Positions 7,898 through 14,280 of a stretch of 18,756 bases of DNA are shown piece by piece. The stretch is taken from NCBI GenBank assembly GCA_027016355.1, contig JALWAF010000167.1, forward strand, positions 1-18,756, in the 5' to 3' direction. This DNA comes from Candidatus Moraniibacteriota bacterium. GTDB lineage: Bacteria > Patescibacteriota > Minisyncoccia > Moranbacterales > GCA-2747515. The notes beneath the pieces are model-generated. The model was not told the DNA's origin and did no database searches. It saw only the letters and a list, made by a program, of their open reading frames with translations. The translations under genes and the position numbers were made by a program. Positions within the stretch are counted from its first letter, which is position 1. Every line of letters starts with the position of its first letter.

Positions 7898-8455
7898 TTA
7901 TATCATATGAAATTCATCTTCTGTTACTATTTTTTGCACAATACCATAATTTAGAGCTTCCCTTGCAGACAACGTTACTTCCGATCTCATCAAATCCAAA
8001 AATACTGATCGTGATACTCTGGATTGTTCACATAAAAATGAAAGTAACCAGCTTTGTGCGTTTGCTAAATTGCGCCGCATTTCTTCAACAACTTCACGAC
8101 TTTTGCCTTCCAATTCTCTTTGTTCAAAAGACAATGCATCTTCCAAATCACAAACTGTAATTGCATTATTTCCAATAATTGCTCTTACTTCATGAAAGAA
8201 AAAAGTTGCATCAGGAAGTGCATATCGTTTATGACTTAGTAAATATAACGCAATAGCTGCTGAATGAATATTCTTAGCAACACCAGTAAACCCAAATCGA
8301 CGCAATGGTGGTCCTAATATGGAAAAAAATTCAAAAGTCCCTCCTGGTGAATCTATCCACACACGCTGTCTACCAATTTCACTTTTTAAATTAAATATAA
8401 GACTTTCAACTGATTCTCGTGAAATCTTACCAGTAAAAGCAATATTTCCATTCAT
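7898..8455 (-). CDS. ClpP/SppA-superfamily serine protease
   Basis: A 185-residue ClpP-fold protein. Diagnostic parts are WIDSPGG (33-39), the nucleophile in NIHSAA (Ser65), the catalytic His in FFFHE (His88) and the C-terminal LSAREALNYGIV (162-173). The third catalytic residue aligns with Glu159 where ClpP has Asp. It begins directly at the first beta strand and lacks the N-terminal axial loops of housekeeping ClpP, so docking to ClpX or ClpA is doubtful. A dedicated membrane or peptide protease role is equally possible. No signal peptide is seen. The ATG at 8455 follows GAGGAGGAG. It is the first gene of a two-gene protease operon with the rhomboid. Confidence 0.8.
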   Translation of the reverse strand: MNGNIAFTGKISRESVESLIFNLKSEIGRQRVWIDSPGGTFEFFSILGPPLRRFGFTGVAKNIHSAAIALYLLSHKRYALPDATFFFHEVRAIIGNNAITVCDLEDALSFEQRELEGKSREVVEEMRRNLANAQSWLLSFLCEQSRVSRSVFLDLMRSEVTLSAREALNYGIVQKIVTEDEFHMI

Positions 8456-8542
8456 TTCTTTCTCCTCCTCGTATTATTTATATTATTGTTAAATAACCAA
8501 AAACTTTTTACAAAGTCAACTTTAAACTTTATCACAAAACAA

Positions 8543-8583
8543 TAAAAAAATCAAGCACTGGTTTTATTTAAAACCAGCGCTTG
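8543..8583 (-). terminator. Intrinsic terminator after the PurA-like gene
   Basis: CAAGCaCTGGTTTT pairs with AAAACCAGcGCTTG (one mismatch) and a run of T follows on the minus strand, one base after the stop codon. It closes the kinase-vWA-PK-PurA transcription unit. Confidence 0.9.
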
Positions 8584-8584
8584 T

Positions 8585-10009
8585 TTAATACACTTTTCTG
8601 CAAATTTTATCTGTAACACACGGACCAACTGACACAATACCTATTGGCACATTCAACTCATGCTCTATAAATTGAACATATTGCCTTGTTGCTTGTGGCA
8701 AATCATCAAAATTTCGTATGTGCGAAATTTTCTCGTGCCAACCGGCATGCTCTGTTATTATCGGCGTGCACTTGTTCAACACTTTTGTACGATAACAACT
8801 TACTTCCTTTGACATATTTTCATTCTTTTTGATAGCATTGATGATTATCCGTCCATCAACACAATGATATTCAAAAAGTTGATCAAAAAATTCACCAACC
8901 TCACCATGATATTCATAAGATGTGCACACATCTATAACATCAATACCAGAGAGTCGATCAAGATTTGTCAAAGAAATATAATCGAGATTGCGTGTGCATG
9001 AAATTGCGTAGTCAGTAGCCACAAGGTCAAGCCATCCTACACGAAAATTGCCTTGCCACTGTCCTGTACCATTATGCATATCAGGAATTATTTTTCCTAA
9101 TTCACAATCTTCCGTCACAAATGGTCCGGCACCATGCCGTGTCATATACGCACGTATAACTCCGACTCGTACAACATCCATGTTGTAATCATGCAATAAT
9201 AATTCTGCATTGTTACTAGTTACCCTAGAGCGAGTAATGTGAGGATAAAAACCATATTTTTCATCCAACAAAACCCCTTGCGACCCTTCACACACAATTG
9301 ACCGCGCGCATTGATTGAAAAAATCATTTGCCGACATCATTTTCACAATATCACTTGTTGCAAAATGATAAAATTCTTCACAAACATCTTCCACATAACC
9401 ATGCTGTGTTAATTGTGTGAATAATATTTGCAATTGTTTATCATTTGGACACTGTGCAATAATTTGTTCAGCAATATCAATCTTGATATCTCTGAGAAAA
9501 TGTAATTTCCTCAAAGATATTTGTTTATTTGTGAGATCTCCAATTCGCAACGCTTGCTTGCCAAGTATATTTCCATCAGAGAACGTTTCTCCAACTCCCA
9601 TGCCACAACTTCCAAATCGTTTATCACCACGTGCACATTCACGCATACGATTTATGATTTTATGAAATGGCGTAGTAATTAAACACATTGGATCAATTGC
9701 TACATTTTGTAAAAAATTACATTGTAGCTTTCCTCGCAATACATTTAATTCATTTCTAAATGCAACAGGATCGATTGCCATGTAATGAGATAGAAATGTT
9801 GGAATCTGCATGCTGAGCGAAGCTGAACCAAATTGTGAAAAACAATGATGTGTGCCATTGCCCAATACAACATTGTGAGCAGCCTGTGCACCGCCACTAA
9901 ACCTACAGATTGCACTTGCTCCCACATAATTAGCTATGTAGTCAACTGTTGCACCTTTACCTTCATCGCCAAACCCAAGTCCAACTACAACATATGCTTT
10001 TTGCGTCAT
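8585..10009 (-). CDS. PurA-like adenylosuccinate synthetase homologue, divergent
   Basis: A 474-residue homologue of adenylosuccinate synthetase, which uses GTP to join aspartate to IMP. The fold signatures are present: GDEGKG (14-19, catalytic Asp15), catalytic His45, EGSQG (241-245), GAGPF-TE (293-300), GWLD (325-328) and a final SVGP. Several substrate contacts differ from E. coli PurA. GTTGRGIG is GSCGMGVG (133-140), the Arg-rich TTGRRRR loop that binds aspartate and nucleotide reads WQGNFR (318-323), SSNTTAG is SRVTSNN, and guanine-site TKLD is TNLD (348-351). It is about 40 residues longer than E. coli PurA. The ATG follows the TAA of the PK-like gene with no gap. It may make a different purine-derived metabolite (inference); plain PurA activity is not excluded. 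Confidence 0.8.
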   Translation of the reverse strand: MTQKAYVVVGLGFGDEGKGATVDYIANYVGASAICRFSGGAQAAHNVVLGNGTHHCFSQFGSASLSMQIPTFLSHYMAIDPVAFRNELNVLRGKLQCNFLQNVAIDPMCLITTPFHKIINRMRECARGDKRFGSCGMGVGETFSDGNILGKQALRIGDLTNKQISLRKLHFLRDIKIDIAEQIIAQCPNDKQLQILFTQLTQHGYVEDVCEEFYHFATSDIVKMMSANDFFNQCARSIVCEGSQGVLLDEKYGFYPHITRSRVTSNNAELLLHDYNMDVVRVGVIRAYMTRHGAGPFVTEDCELGKIIPDMHNGTGQWQGNFRVGWLDLVATDYAISCTRNLDYISLTNLDRLSGIDVIDVCTSYEYHGEVGEFFDQLFEYHCVDGRIIINAIKKNENMSKEVSCYRTKVLNKCTPIITEHAGWHEKISHIRNFDDLPQATRQYVQFIEHELNVPIGIVSVGPCVTDKICRKVY

Positions 10010-10927
10010 TTATACATTCACCCCCTTCTCAATAAACCGCAAAAATTGTTTGTATACATCTATTGCTTGATTGAATGTAGTTTCACGAAAACACAAACTA
10101 TCACTAAGCATAAACGTCCTATATCCAAATTTATACATCAAATACAAATCGGATAAGTCACCAATAGAAACTTCTCCACCGGATACAAACGATGTCAAAA
10201 TACGAGATGCAACAATTGCATTTGGATTTTTTGCAATAATTGTGCGCAGTGCATTAAATATATTCCATTTATCCGCACCAATATTAGTGTACAAATCATC
10301 ACGTGCAGCCATAAGTGTAATATCTTGATTTGCATTAATATTTTGCACAAATTGCAATCCCGTAAGTGACTCAATTTTTGCTATCACTCGTGCATCTTTG
10401 TCACGAGCACGCAAAGCATCAACATCATTTTGACCTTGAACAAAAGACAACATGTAATCATGTAATCCCAGTTCTTTAGCTGCCTCTATATATTCACAAT
10501 CCTCATCAGTAAAAAATCCTTTTATACGCAGATTGTTCCCAATGATATTTATTGCCTGACCCGCACCAACAGCATGTTGTGGCGGTGGATCAACAAAAAT
10601 TTTTACACCTTCAATTTCACGAATTTCAGATTTACTCCCATCACGAAATACAATAGTTGCGGGCAAATTAACGCTAACTTCATGATTGAGTTCGATATCT
10701 CCATAAGTTGGCTCCGCCCACTTTACAACACGCAATTGCCTACATTTCAAATCAATCCATAATTTCTTTTCATTCAAAAAATCAATTATACGCTCCAATG
10801 TATTTTTTGGAGTATATGGTGTGCGCACACCAGTATTGAATCGCACCATATTTACATATGGATTGATAGCTATTCTATACATTTGTGTAACATGTGGTGA
10901 TGGAATTGTTGCTATTAGTTTTGTCAT
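10010..10927 (-). CDS. Truncated pyruvate-kinase-like TIM-barrel protein
   Basis: A 305-residue protein related to pyruvate kinase, lacking the C-terminal allosteric domain (full enzymes are about 470 residues). Visible PK elements are RFN (29-31, for RLNFSHG), IDLK (58-61, for LDTKG), a small B-domain-like stretch to about 110, the catalytic VIAKIES (181-187, Lys184 and Glu186), AARDD (207-211, metal-binding Asp), ASR in place of the catalytic-Thr ATQ (240-242), and a FMLS block near 272-275. The metal and catalytic Lys residues are kept, but the catalytic Thr appears replaced. It could act on PEP, oxaloacetate or a related keto acid, or be a HpcH-type aldolase relative. The ATG at 10927 is chosen for its GGGAGG 7 bases upstream; the frame's upstream TTG lies just 5' of that site. 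It abuts the PurA-like gene. Confidence 0.7.
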   Translation of the reverse strand: MTKLIATIPSPHVTQMYRIAINPYVNMVRFNTGVRTPYTPKNTLERIIDFLNEKKLWIDLKCRQLRVVKWAEPTYGDIELNHEVSVNLPATIVFRDGSKSEIREIEGVKIFVDPPPQHAVGAGQAINIIGNNLRIKGFFTDEDCEYIEAAKELGLHDYMLSFVQGQNDVDALRARDKDARVIAKIESLTGLQFVQNINANQDITLMAARDDLYTNIGADKWNIFNALRTIIAKNPNAIVASRILTSFVSGGEVSIGDLSDLYLMYKFGYRTFMLSDSLCFRETTFNQAIDVYKQFLRFIEKGVNV

Positions 10928-10957
10928 CTCTTTACCTCCCAAAACTCTAAAATGAAT

Positions 10958-10991
10958 ATGGAGGAGCAGTGTCTATACACAACTCCTCCAT
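10958..10991 (-). promoter_or_regulatory. Hairpin with anti-Shine-Dalgarno arm before the PK-like gene
   Basis: ATGGAGGAG and CTCCTCCAT form a 9-bp perfect stem with a 16-base loop, 14 bases after the vWA stop. No good T-run follows on the minus strand, so it is a weak terminator at best. Its CTCCTCC arm is complementary to the GGGAGG binding site of the PK-like gene 18 bases downstream, which allows alternative pairing. Confidence 0.45.
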
Positions 10992-11005
10992 TTGTTTTTA
11001 TCCGA

Positions 11006-12541
11006 CTATAAACGACTGGTTTTACCCTTTCGTTTTTTGCCGGACCCTCTTGCGGGCAAGTTATTCGTATTAACTTTGGCAACCGCCGTTGTGTTTGCCA
11101 AATTATCCAACGCTCCCCGAGCATCGTTTTGACGAATTTGTGTCTGACCACGTCCGGCCATATCCACAATATACTCATCAAGCTCAGTGCCTTCAGAGAT
11201 TGCCAGTGCACCCATCATCACATCCACAACTGCACGCGGATCATCAATGATGAGAATATTTTCTTCAGGAATAACCGAAGCCCACTGCGCTTTGATGACT
11301 TGATCATCATAACCGGAATACGCATTCGCTTCCAATGGACGTTCGTTTGGATCAAAATCAAACACTCCAACAACTACGTCGCTTCCCGTCGGAGAGGTAT
11401 TACAGCCACGTCTAACCGTTTCTCTACCAATCGTGTCGGTAAATGTTTGAATTTGACCGTTCATCTCCACTTCAATGGTAAACTCTATGGGAAATTGACG
11501 ATAATTATCCTCGTCATGAATAGCATAGTTTCGTGCAAAAACAGTGTATCTGCCTTTTACTGCACTACCCCGTTCCCATCTGATGTTTTCTACAGGTTTA
11601 CGCGTTTCACGTCCACCGGCATTGCGATCAACATCCAATTCACCGCGTCCATTGCGAGATACTTTGTTATCATATGCGATATGTTCTGCCACGCCATCTG
11701 TTCCAAAATCTGGTTCAACTATGACGTGCAAATCCAAATCATCATACGTATCCCACAACAACGACGCACGAAAATCGACATCATCATATCGTCCACCTGC
11801 TTCATCAAGACGTTTCTTGATTTCCGCATCAATATCATCTTTTCTCTCTTCCCACGTCTTCTGCGGATAGACAAAAAAGACATGATATTTTTCTTGTAAC
11901 TCTCGAAAAATCTGTTCTGTTGGAATATCAGACGGGACATCATCACCAATGTAAGCCTTAATCTGATTTTTGGAAACAACGGGATAAAATCCTTCATCTC
12001 CCAAGAAAAAGAGATACCCTTTTTTGCCACGCTTCCAACAATCAAGATCTGTCTTTCTGGCGAAATAATATGCCATGAGTTCATAAGACTCCTGACCAGT
12101 TCCGCCACCACCTTCTTCCAACCAGATTTTGCCAAGGTGTTCGTCCAGGACATTATCAGCATCAAATTGTGCTACCTGGATTGGTGCTTTATCACCACTT
12201 GTTGCATCTCCCACAGCGGCAAAGCAAATCTCTGGATCATCAACATAACCTTTCATGATAAGTTGCCCGATAAACATCGGGAGTTTACCATAGATTACTT
12301 TTGCATCATCTCCACGTGACCGCGTTACATCCATCGCAACAACAATCGGGGTTGTTTGTGGATGCTCTTCAGTATCACGACATTCACGTATCTTATTTTT
12401 GATATTCAGATCATCATGAACTCTGCGACGTGCAGTCGCAACATCTTCATCCGGACCATCATATCCTGCATACGTAAAGTTATCTCTTCCACTTGAACGT
12501 TGCCTGACACCCACATCACCATCATAAAATCCACCACCCAT
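11006..12541 (-). CDS. vWA-domain protein with C-terminal YfaP-like domain
   Basis: A 511-residue soluble protein. A Gly-rich N-terminus (about 1-60) is followed by a vWA-like domain (about 64-230) whose metal-site motif is DVTRS (71-75), a variant of DxSxS. Further candidate metal ligands are Thr148 in a GGGGTG loop and Asp182 in GDEG. A second domain (about 256-380) starts with SLLWDTYDDLDLHVIV and contains GELDVD and ENIRW, like YfaP/DUF2135 beta-sandwich domains. The C-terminal tail GSGKKRKGKTSRL is strongly basic. vWA proteins paired with kinases in TerY-type stress modules act as metal-dependent scaffolds; that role is inferred here. AGGAGG precedes the ATG by 7 bases. The gene follows the kinase gene after 34 bases and is noticeably less AT-rich than the PK and PurA genes. 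Confidence 0.8.
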   Translation of the reverse strand: MGGGFYDGDVGVRQRSSGRDNFTYAGYDGPDEDVATARRRVHDDLNIKNKIRECRDTEEHPQTTPIVVAMDVTRSRGDDAKVIYGKLPMFIGQLIMKGYVDDPEICFAAVGDATSGDKAPIQVAQFDADNVLDEHLGKIWLEEGGGGTGQESYELMAYYFARKTDLDCWKRGKKGYLFFLGDEGFYPVVSKNQIKAYIGDDVPSDIPTEQIFRELQEKYHVFFVYPQKTWEERKDDIDAEIKKRLDEAGGRYDDVDFRASLLWDTYDDLDLHVIVEPDFGTDGVAEHIAYDNKVSRNGRGELDVDRNAGGRETRKPVENIRWERGSAVKGRYTVFARNYAIHDEDNYRQFPIEFTIEVEMNGQIQTFTDTIGRETVRRGCNTSPTGSDVVVGVFDFDPNERPLEANAYSGYDDQVIKAQWASVIPEENILIIDDPRAVVDVMMGALAISEGTELDEYIVDMAGRGQTQIRQNDARGALDNLANTTAVAKVNTNNLPARGSGKKRKGKTSRL

Positions 12542-12575
12542 GATAAAACCTCCTATTATTGTGTGTTAACAAGTG

Positions 12576-13673
12576 TTATATTTGGAACTCCAAAAACTTT
12601 TTTGGACCCCATAACTCTACAACCAAATCATTCAGCATTGCATGCATCTCCCATGCATCTTGCGCGCGTTGCCGTGGACTCTCAAGTACAAAAAACTTGA
12701 GAAATCTCTGCAACGCAGCATCTACAGATGCAGGCATTGCATTTGTTTTTACATCACCGCCAAGCGCAAAAATCATAGTTTTCCCAATGGAATAGAGATC
12801 TGATGCCGGCAATGGTGGTTTTTTCTGCGCAACTTCCGGTGCGCTAAACTCCTCATTCAATACTTTAAATCCATCACCTGTTTGTGCCGGATTCAAAGCG
12901 CCATAACACCAATCAATAATCCATGCATTATGATCTCTTGGTCGAATCATGATATGTGATGGATCGATATTGCCATGCACACAACCTTGACTATGTGCAT
13001 AACCGATCGCACTAAGTGTGCGATTCATCATCCACACGACATGTTTTTGATCAATGCCATATTTCCATCGCAAACCTTCACGAATAGAATACAAATCATA
13101 GCCATCAATGTACTTCATTATCGTTCCAAGTTGTCCATCACTGGTCTTGAAACGATCCAAAAGTACCGGAAGGTGTTTCAACTGATTTGCGGGATTATTT
13201 TTGAATAATTGCAAAATTTTAATTTCATTTTGCATTAAATCATTATCCGCGCTATCATCAACAACCTTGACAGCAATCAAGTCTTTATATGAATTGTCAT
13301 CAACACTTCCAATTATCTGACCACCATACACAACACCCAAATCGCCTTCTGCAAGTGTTTTTGTAATAGTGTATGTATTCTTTCTGGTTTGAATTGTAAA
13401 TGAATCACTATCTGAGACATTGGTCTGTTCTTCAGACAATGTATCTCCATACGTGCCATTGGTTAACTTTTTAATTGCTCCTTCATAATATTCAGTGAGC
13501 TTTACAAAAGCATTATTTGCCCGTGCATCGCCATTATTCCTATCAGGATGCACAACCTTTGACAACTGCCGAAAAATATTCTTGACAAGAACCTTATTCG
13601 ATTCAACGCCAAAAATATCCTCTGGATGTTGCGCACACTCTATTTGTTCACATACAACATCAAGTTCTTGCAT
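12576..13673 (-). CDS. J-domain protein fused to an atypical protein kinase
   Basis: A 365-residue fusion. Residues ~10-75 form a J domain with the HPD tripeptide (42-44), expected to recruit a Hsp70. Residues ~100-345 form a protein kinase fold: Gly-rich LAEGDLGVVYGG (107-118), the AVK lysine (136), helix-C Glu150, APE (278-280) and a SDLYSIG helix (291-297). The catalytic loop is HGNIDPSH (233-240) where active kinases have HRDxKPxN, so the proton-acceptor Asp is Asn. DFG is DWC (254-256), keeping the metal Asp. This looks like a pseudokinase or a kinase with altered chemistry; I recall related bacterial proteins with HGA/HGN and DWCY motifs. The ATG at 13673 has AGAGGTG upstream; a GTG at 13682 is the frame's longer but poorer start. 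First gene of a predicted four-gene operon. Confidence 0.85.
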   Translation of the reverse strand: MQELDVVCEQIECAQHPEDIFGVESNKVLVKNIFRQLSKVVHPDRNNGDARANNAFVKLTEYYEGAIKKLTNGTYGDTLSEEQTNVSDSDSFTIQTRKNTYTITKTLAEGDLGVVYGGQIIGSVDDNSYKDLIAVKVVDDSADNDLMQNEIKILQLFKNNPANQLKHLPVLLDRFKTSDGQLGTIMKYIDGYDLYSIREGLRWKYGIDQKHVVWMMNRTLSAIGYAHSQGCVHGNIDPSHIMIRPRDHNAWIIDWCYGALNPAQTGDGFKVLNEEFSAPEVAQKKPPLPASDLYSIGKTMIFALGGDVKTNAMPASVDAALQRFLKFFVLESPRQRAQDAWEMHAMLNDLVVELWGPKKFLEFQI

Positions 13674-13777
13674 TATTTTCACCTCTTTTCATTACTTACA
13701 CCCAACGTGCCTAAACTTTTGCCAATTTGCTATGCCTAAGATAATCTATACTGCTTTTATTTAATTGTTAAAGAATC

Positions 13778-13813
13778 AAAAAACCTTGAACTCCCAATGA
13801 GTCAAGGCTTTTT
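13778..13813 (-). terminator. Intrinsic terminator, probably of a short upstream transcript
   Basis: CCTTGA(a)CTC pairs with GAGTCAAGG around a 5-base loop, with six T following on the minus strand. A second T-run on the other side could make it bidirectional. No gene ends here, so it would end the RNA started at the 14141-14169 promoter or attenuate the kinase operon. Confidence 0.7.
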
Positions 13814-13828
13814 GCCGAGGTCCTTTTT

Positions 13829-13856
13829 GTAGAGACACATTGCAATGTGTCTCTAC
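13829..13856. repeat. REP-like 28-bp palindrome 1
   Basis: Perfect palindrome with arm GTAGAGACACATTG. It shares length and GTAG...CTAC ends with four other palindromes at 14009, 15820, 16803 and 17593, but not the arm sequence. Confidence 0.85.
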
Positions 13857-14008
13857 TTTTACTCCTCAAATTATATATAGTGTGAAACACGACTAACGCA
13901 CATACTAATTCAAGGAGAAAGGATCTCGAGAAAAACCTTCCTCATCTAGAGTATTGTCGTGTTTCAAATTGTTTATAATGAACTTGTATATAAAATGCTT
14001 TGCTTCTC

Positions 14009-14036
14009 GTAGTGACAAGTCGCGACTTGTCACTAC
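14009..14036. repeat. REP-like 28-bp palindrome 2
   Basis: Perfect palindrome with arm GTAGTGACAAGTCG. It lies 10 bases from copy 1 of the 138-bp promoter cassette. Confidence 0.85.
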
Positions 14037-14046
14037 CCTATTATTA

Positions 14047-14184
14047 TTTTAACTAATTTGCTGTCTAACTATCTTATATGATTTTTATAATTGACAGACT
14101 TTAGTTATTTACTTAGTGTATCTTTTACACTTCTAACTACATCCTAGCACACCTTTCAAATCGTGTCAAGTCTACACTAAGTAT
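14047..14184. repeat. 138-bp promoter cassette, copy 1
   Basis: Direct repeat of 15855-15992 (offset 1808) with a single difference (T at 14126, C at 15934). It contains a TTGACA/TAGGAT promoter and two inverted repeats. The first is TACTTAGTGTA (14110-14120) with TACACTAAGTA (14173-14183), which flank the promoter with centres 63 bp apart. The second is AACTAA-CTGTC (14051-14065) with GACAG-TTAGTT (14093-14106) in the transcribed leader. Confidence 0.9.
14141..14169 (-). promoter_or_regulatory. Promoter in cassette copy 1 (upstream of kinase operon)
   Basis: Perfect TTGACA (14164-14169), 17 bases, TAGGAT (14141-14146) with an extended -10 TGC. It lies about 490 bases before the kinase start, just after the nadD terminator. 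Confidence 0.65.
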
Positions 14185-14202
14185 TTCCTGTGAATAACTT
14201 TT

Positions 14203-14248
14203 AAAAAAATAAAATCAGGCAGTTAAACTATCTAAATTTAACTACCTG
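14203..14248 (-). terminator. Intrinsic terminator after nadD
   Basis: CAGGTAGTTAAA pairs with TTTAACTGCCTG; the one irregular pair is G-U in the minus-strand RNA. An ATTTTATTTTTTT tail follows. Confidence 0.85.
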
Positions 14249-14280
14249 CTATTTAATTACATTAATATGCTTATTTATAT

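Larger units (their letters stand above)
13778..14134 (-). ncRNA. Candidate structured RNA or attenuated leader (about 357 nt)
   Basis: Bounded by a strong promoter (expected start near 14134) and an intrinsic terminator (13778-13813), with no ORF. Its centre is an imperfect hairpin. TGAAACACGAC and GTCGTGTTTCA form a perfect 11-bp outer stem (13956-13966 with 13883-13893). ATACT pairs with AGTAT inside it, and GAGGAAGG with CCTTTCTC form an 8-bp inner stem. The only non-Watson-Crick pair in that inner stem is G-U if transcribed from the minus strand but A-C from the plus strand, which favours a minus-strand RNA. Two 28-nt palindromic hairpins flank it. No known RNA family is recognised. Confidence 0.45.
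13674..14280. other. 607-bp noncoding spacer upstream of the kinase operon
   Basis: No convincing gene on either strand. In minus direction it holds the nadD terminator (14203-14248), a promoter cassette (14047-14184), palindrome 2 (14009-14036), a large imperfect hairpin (13883-13966), palindrome 1 (13829-13856) and another terminator hairpin (13778-13813). The last 100 bases before the kinase gene carry a possible weak promoter (TATAGA near 13745-13750) but no strong -35. Confidence 0.7.

Noticed and set aside
8585..10009. Phage-type PurZ (2-aminoadenine synthesis)
   Set aside because: PurZ has, as I recall, replaced the catalytic Asp of GDEGKG; here it is kept, and no phage genes or DNA polymerase are present.
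10928..10942. Longer start (TTG) for the PK-like gene
   Set aside because: The GGGAGG ribosome binding site lies inside this extension and serves the ATG at 10927.
11129..11899. A 256-codon open frame on the plus strand
   Set aside because: It lies wholly antisense to the vWA gene, has no ribosome binding site, and its translation is Ile/Asn/Ser/Thr-rich without domain motifs. A shadow of the real gene.
13829..13856. Palindromes as ordinary terminators
   Set aside because: Most lack a following T-run on the minus strand and occur in addition to proper terminators; constant ends point to a repeat family.
13883..13966. MITE-like insertion bounded by the 11-bp inverted repeat
   Set aside because: No target-site duplication is visible and there is no second copy in the window; RNA structure explains it better.
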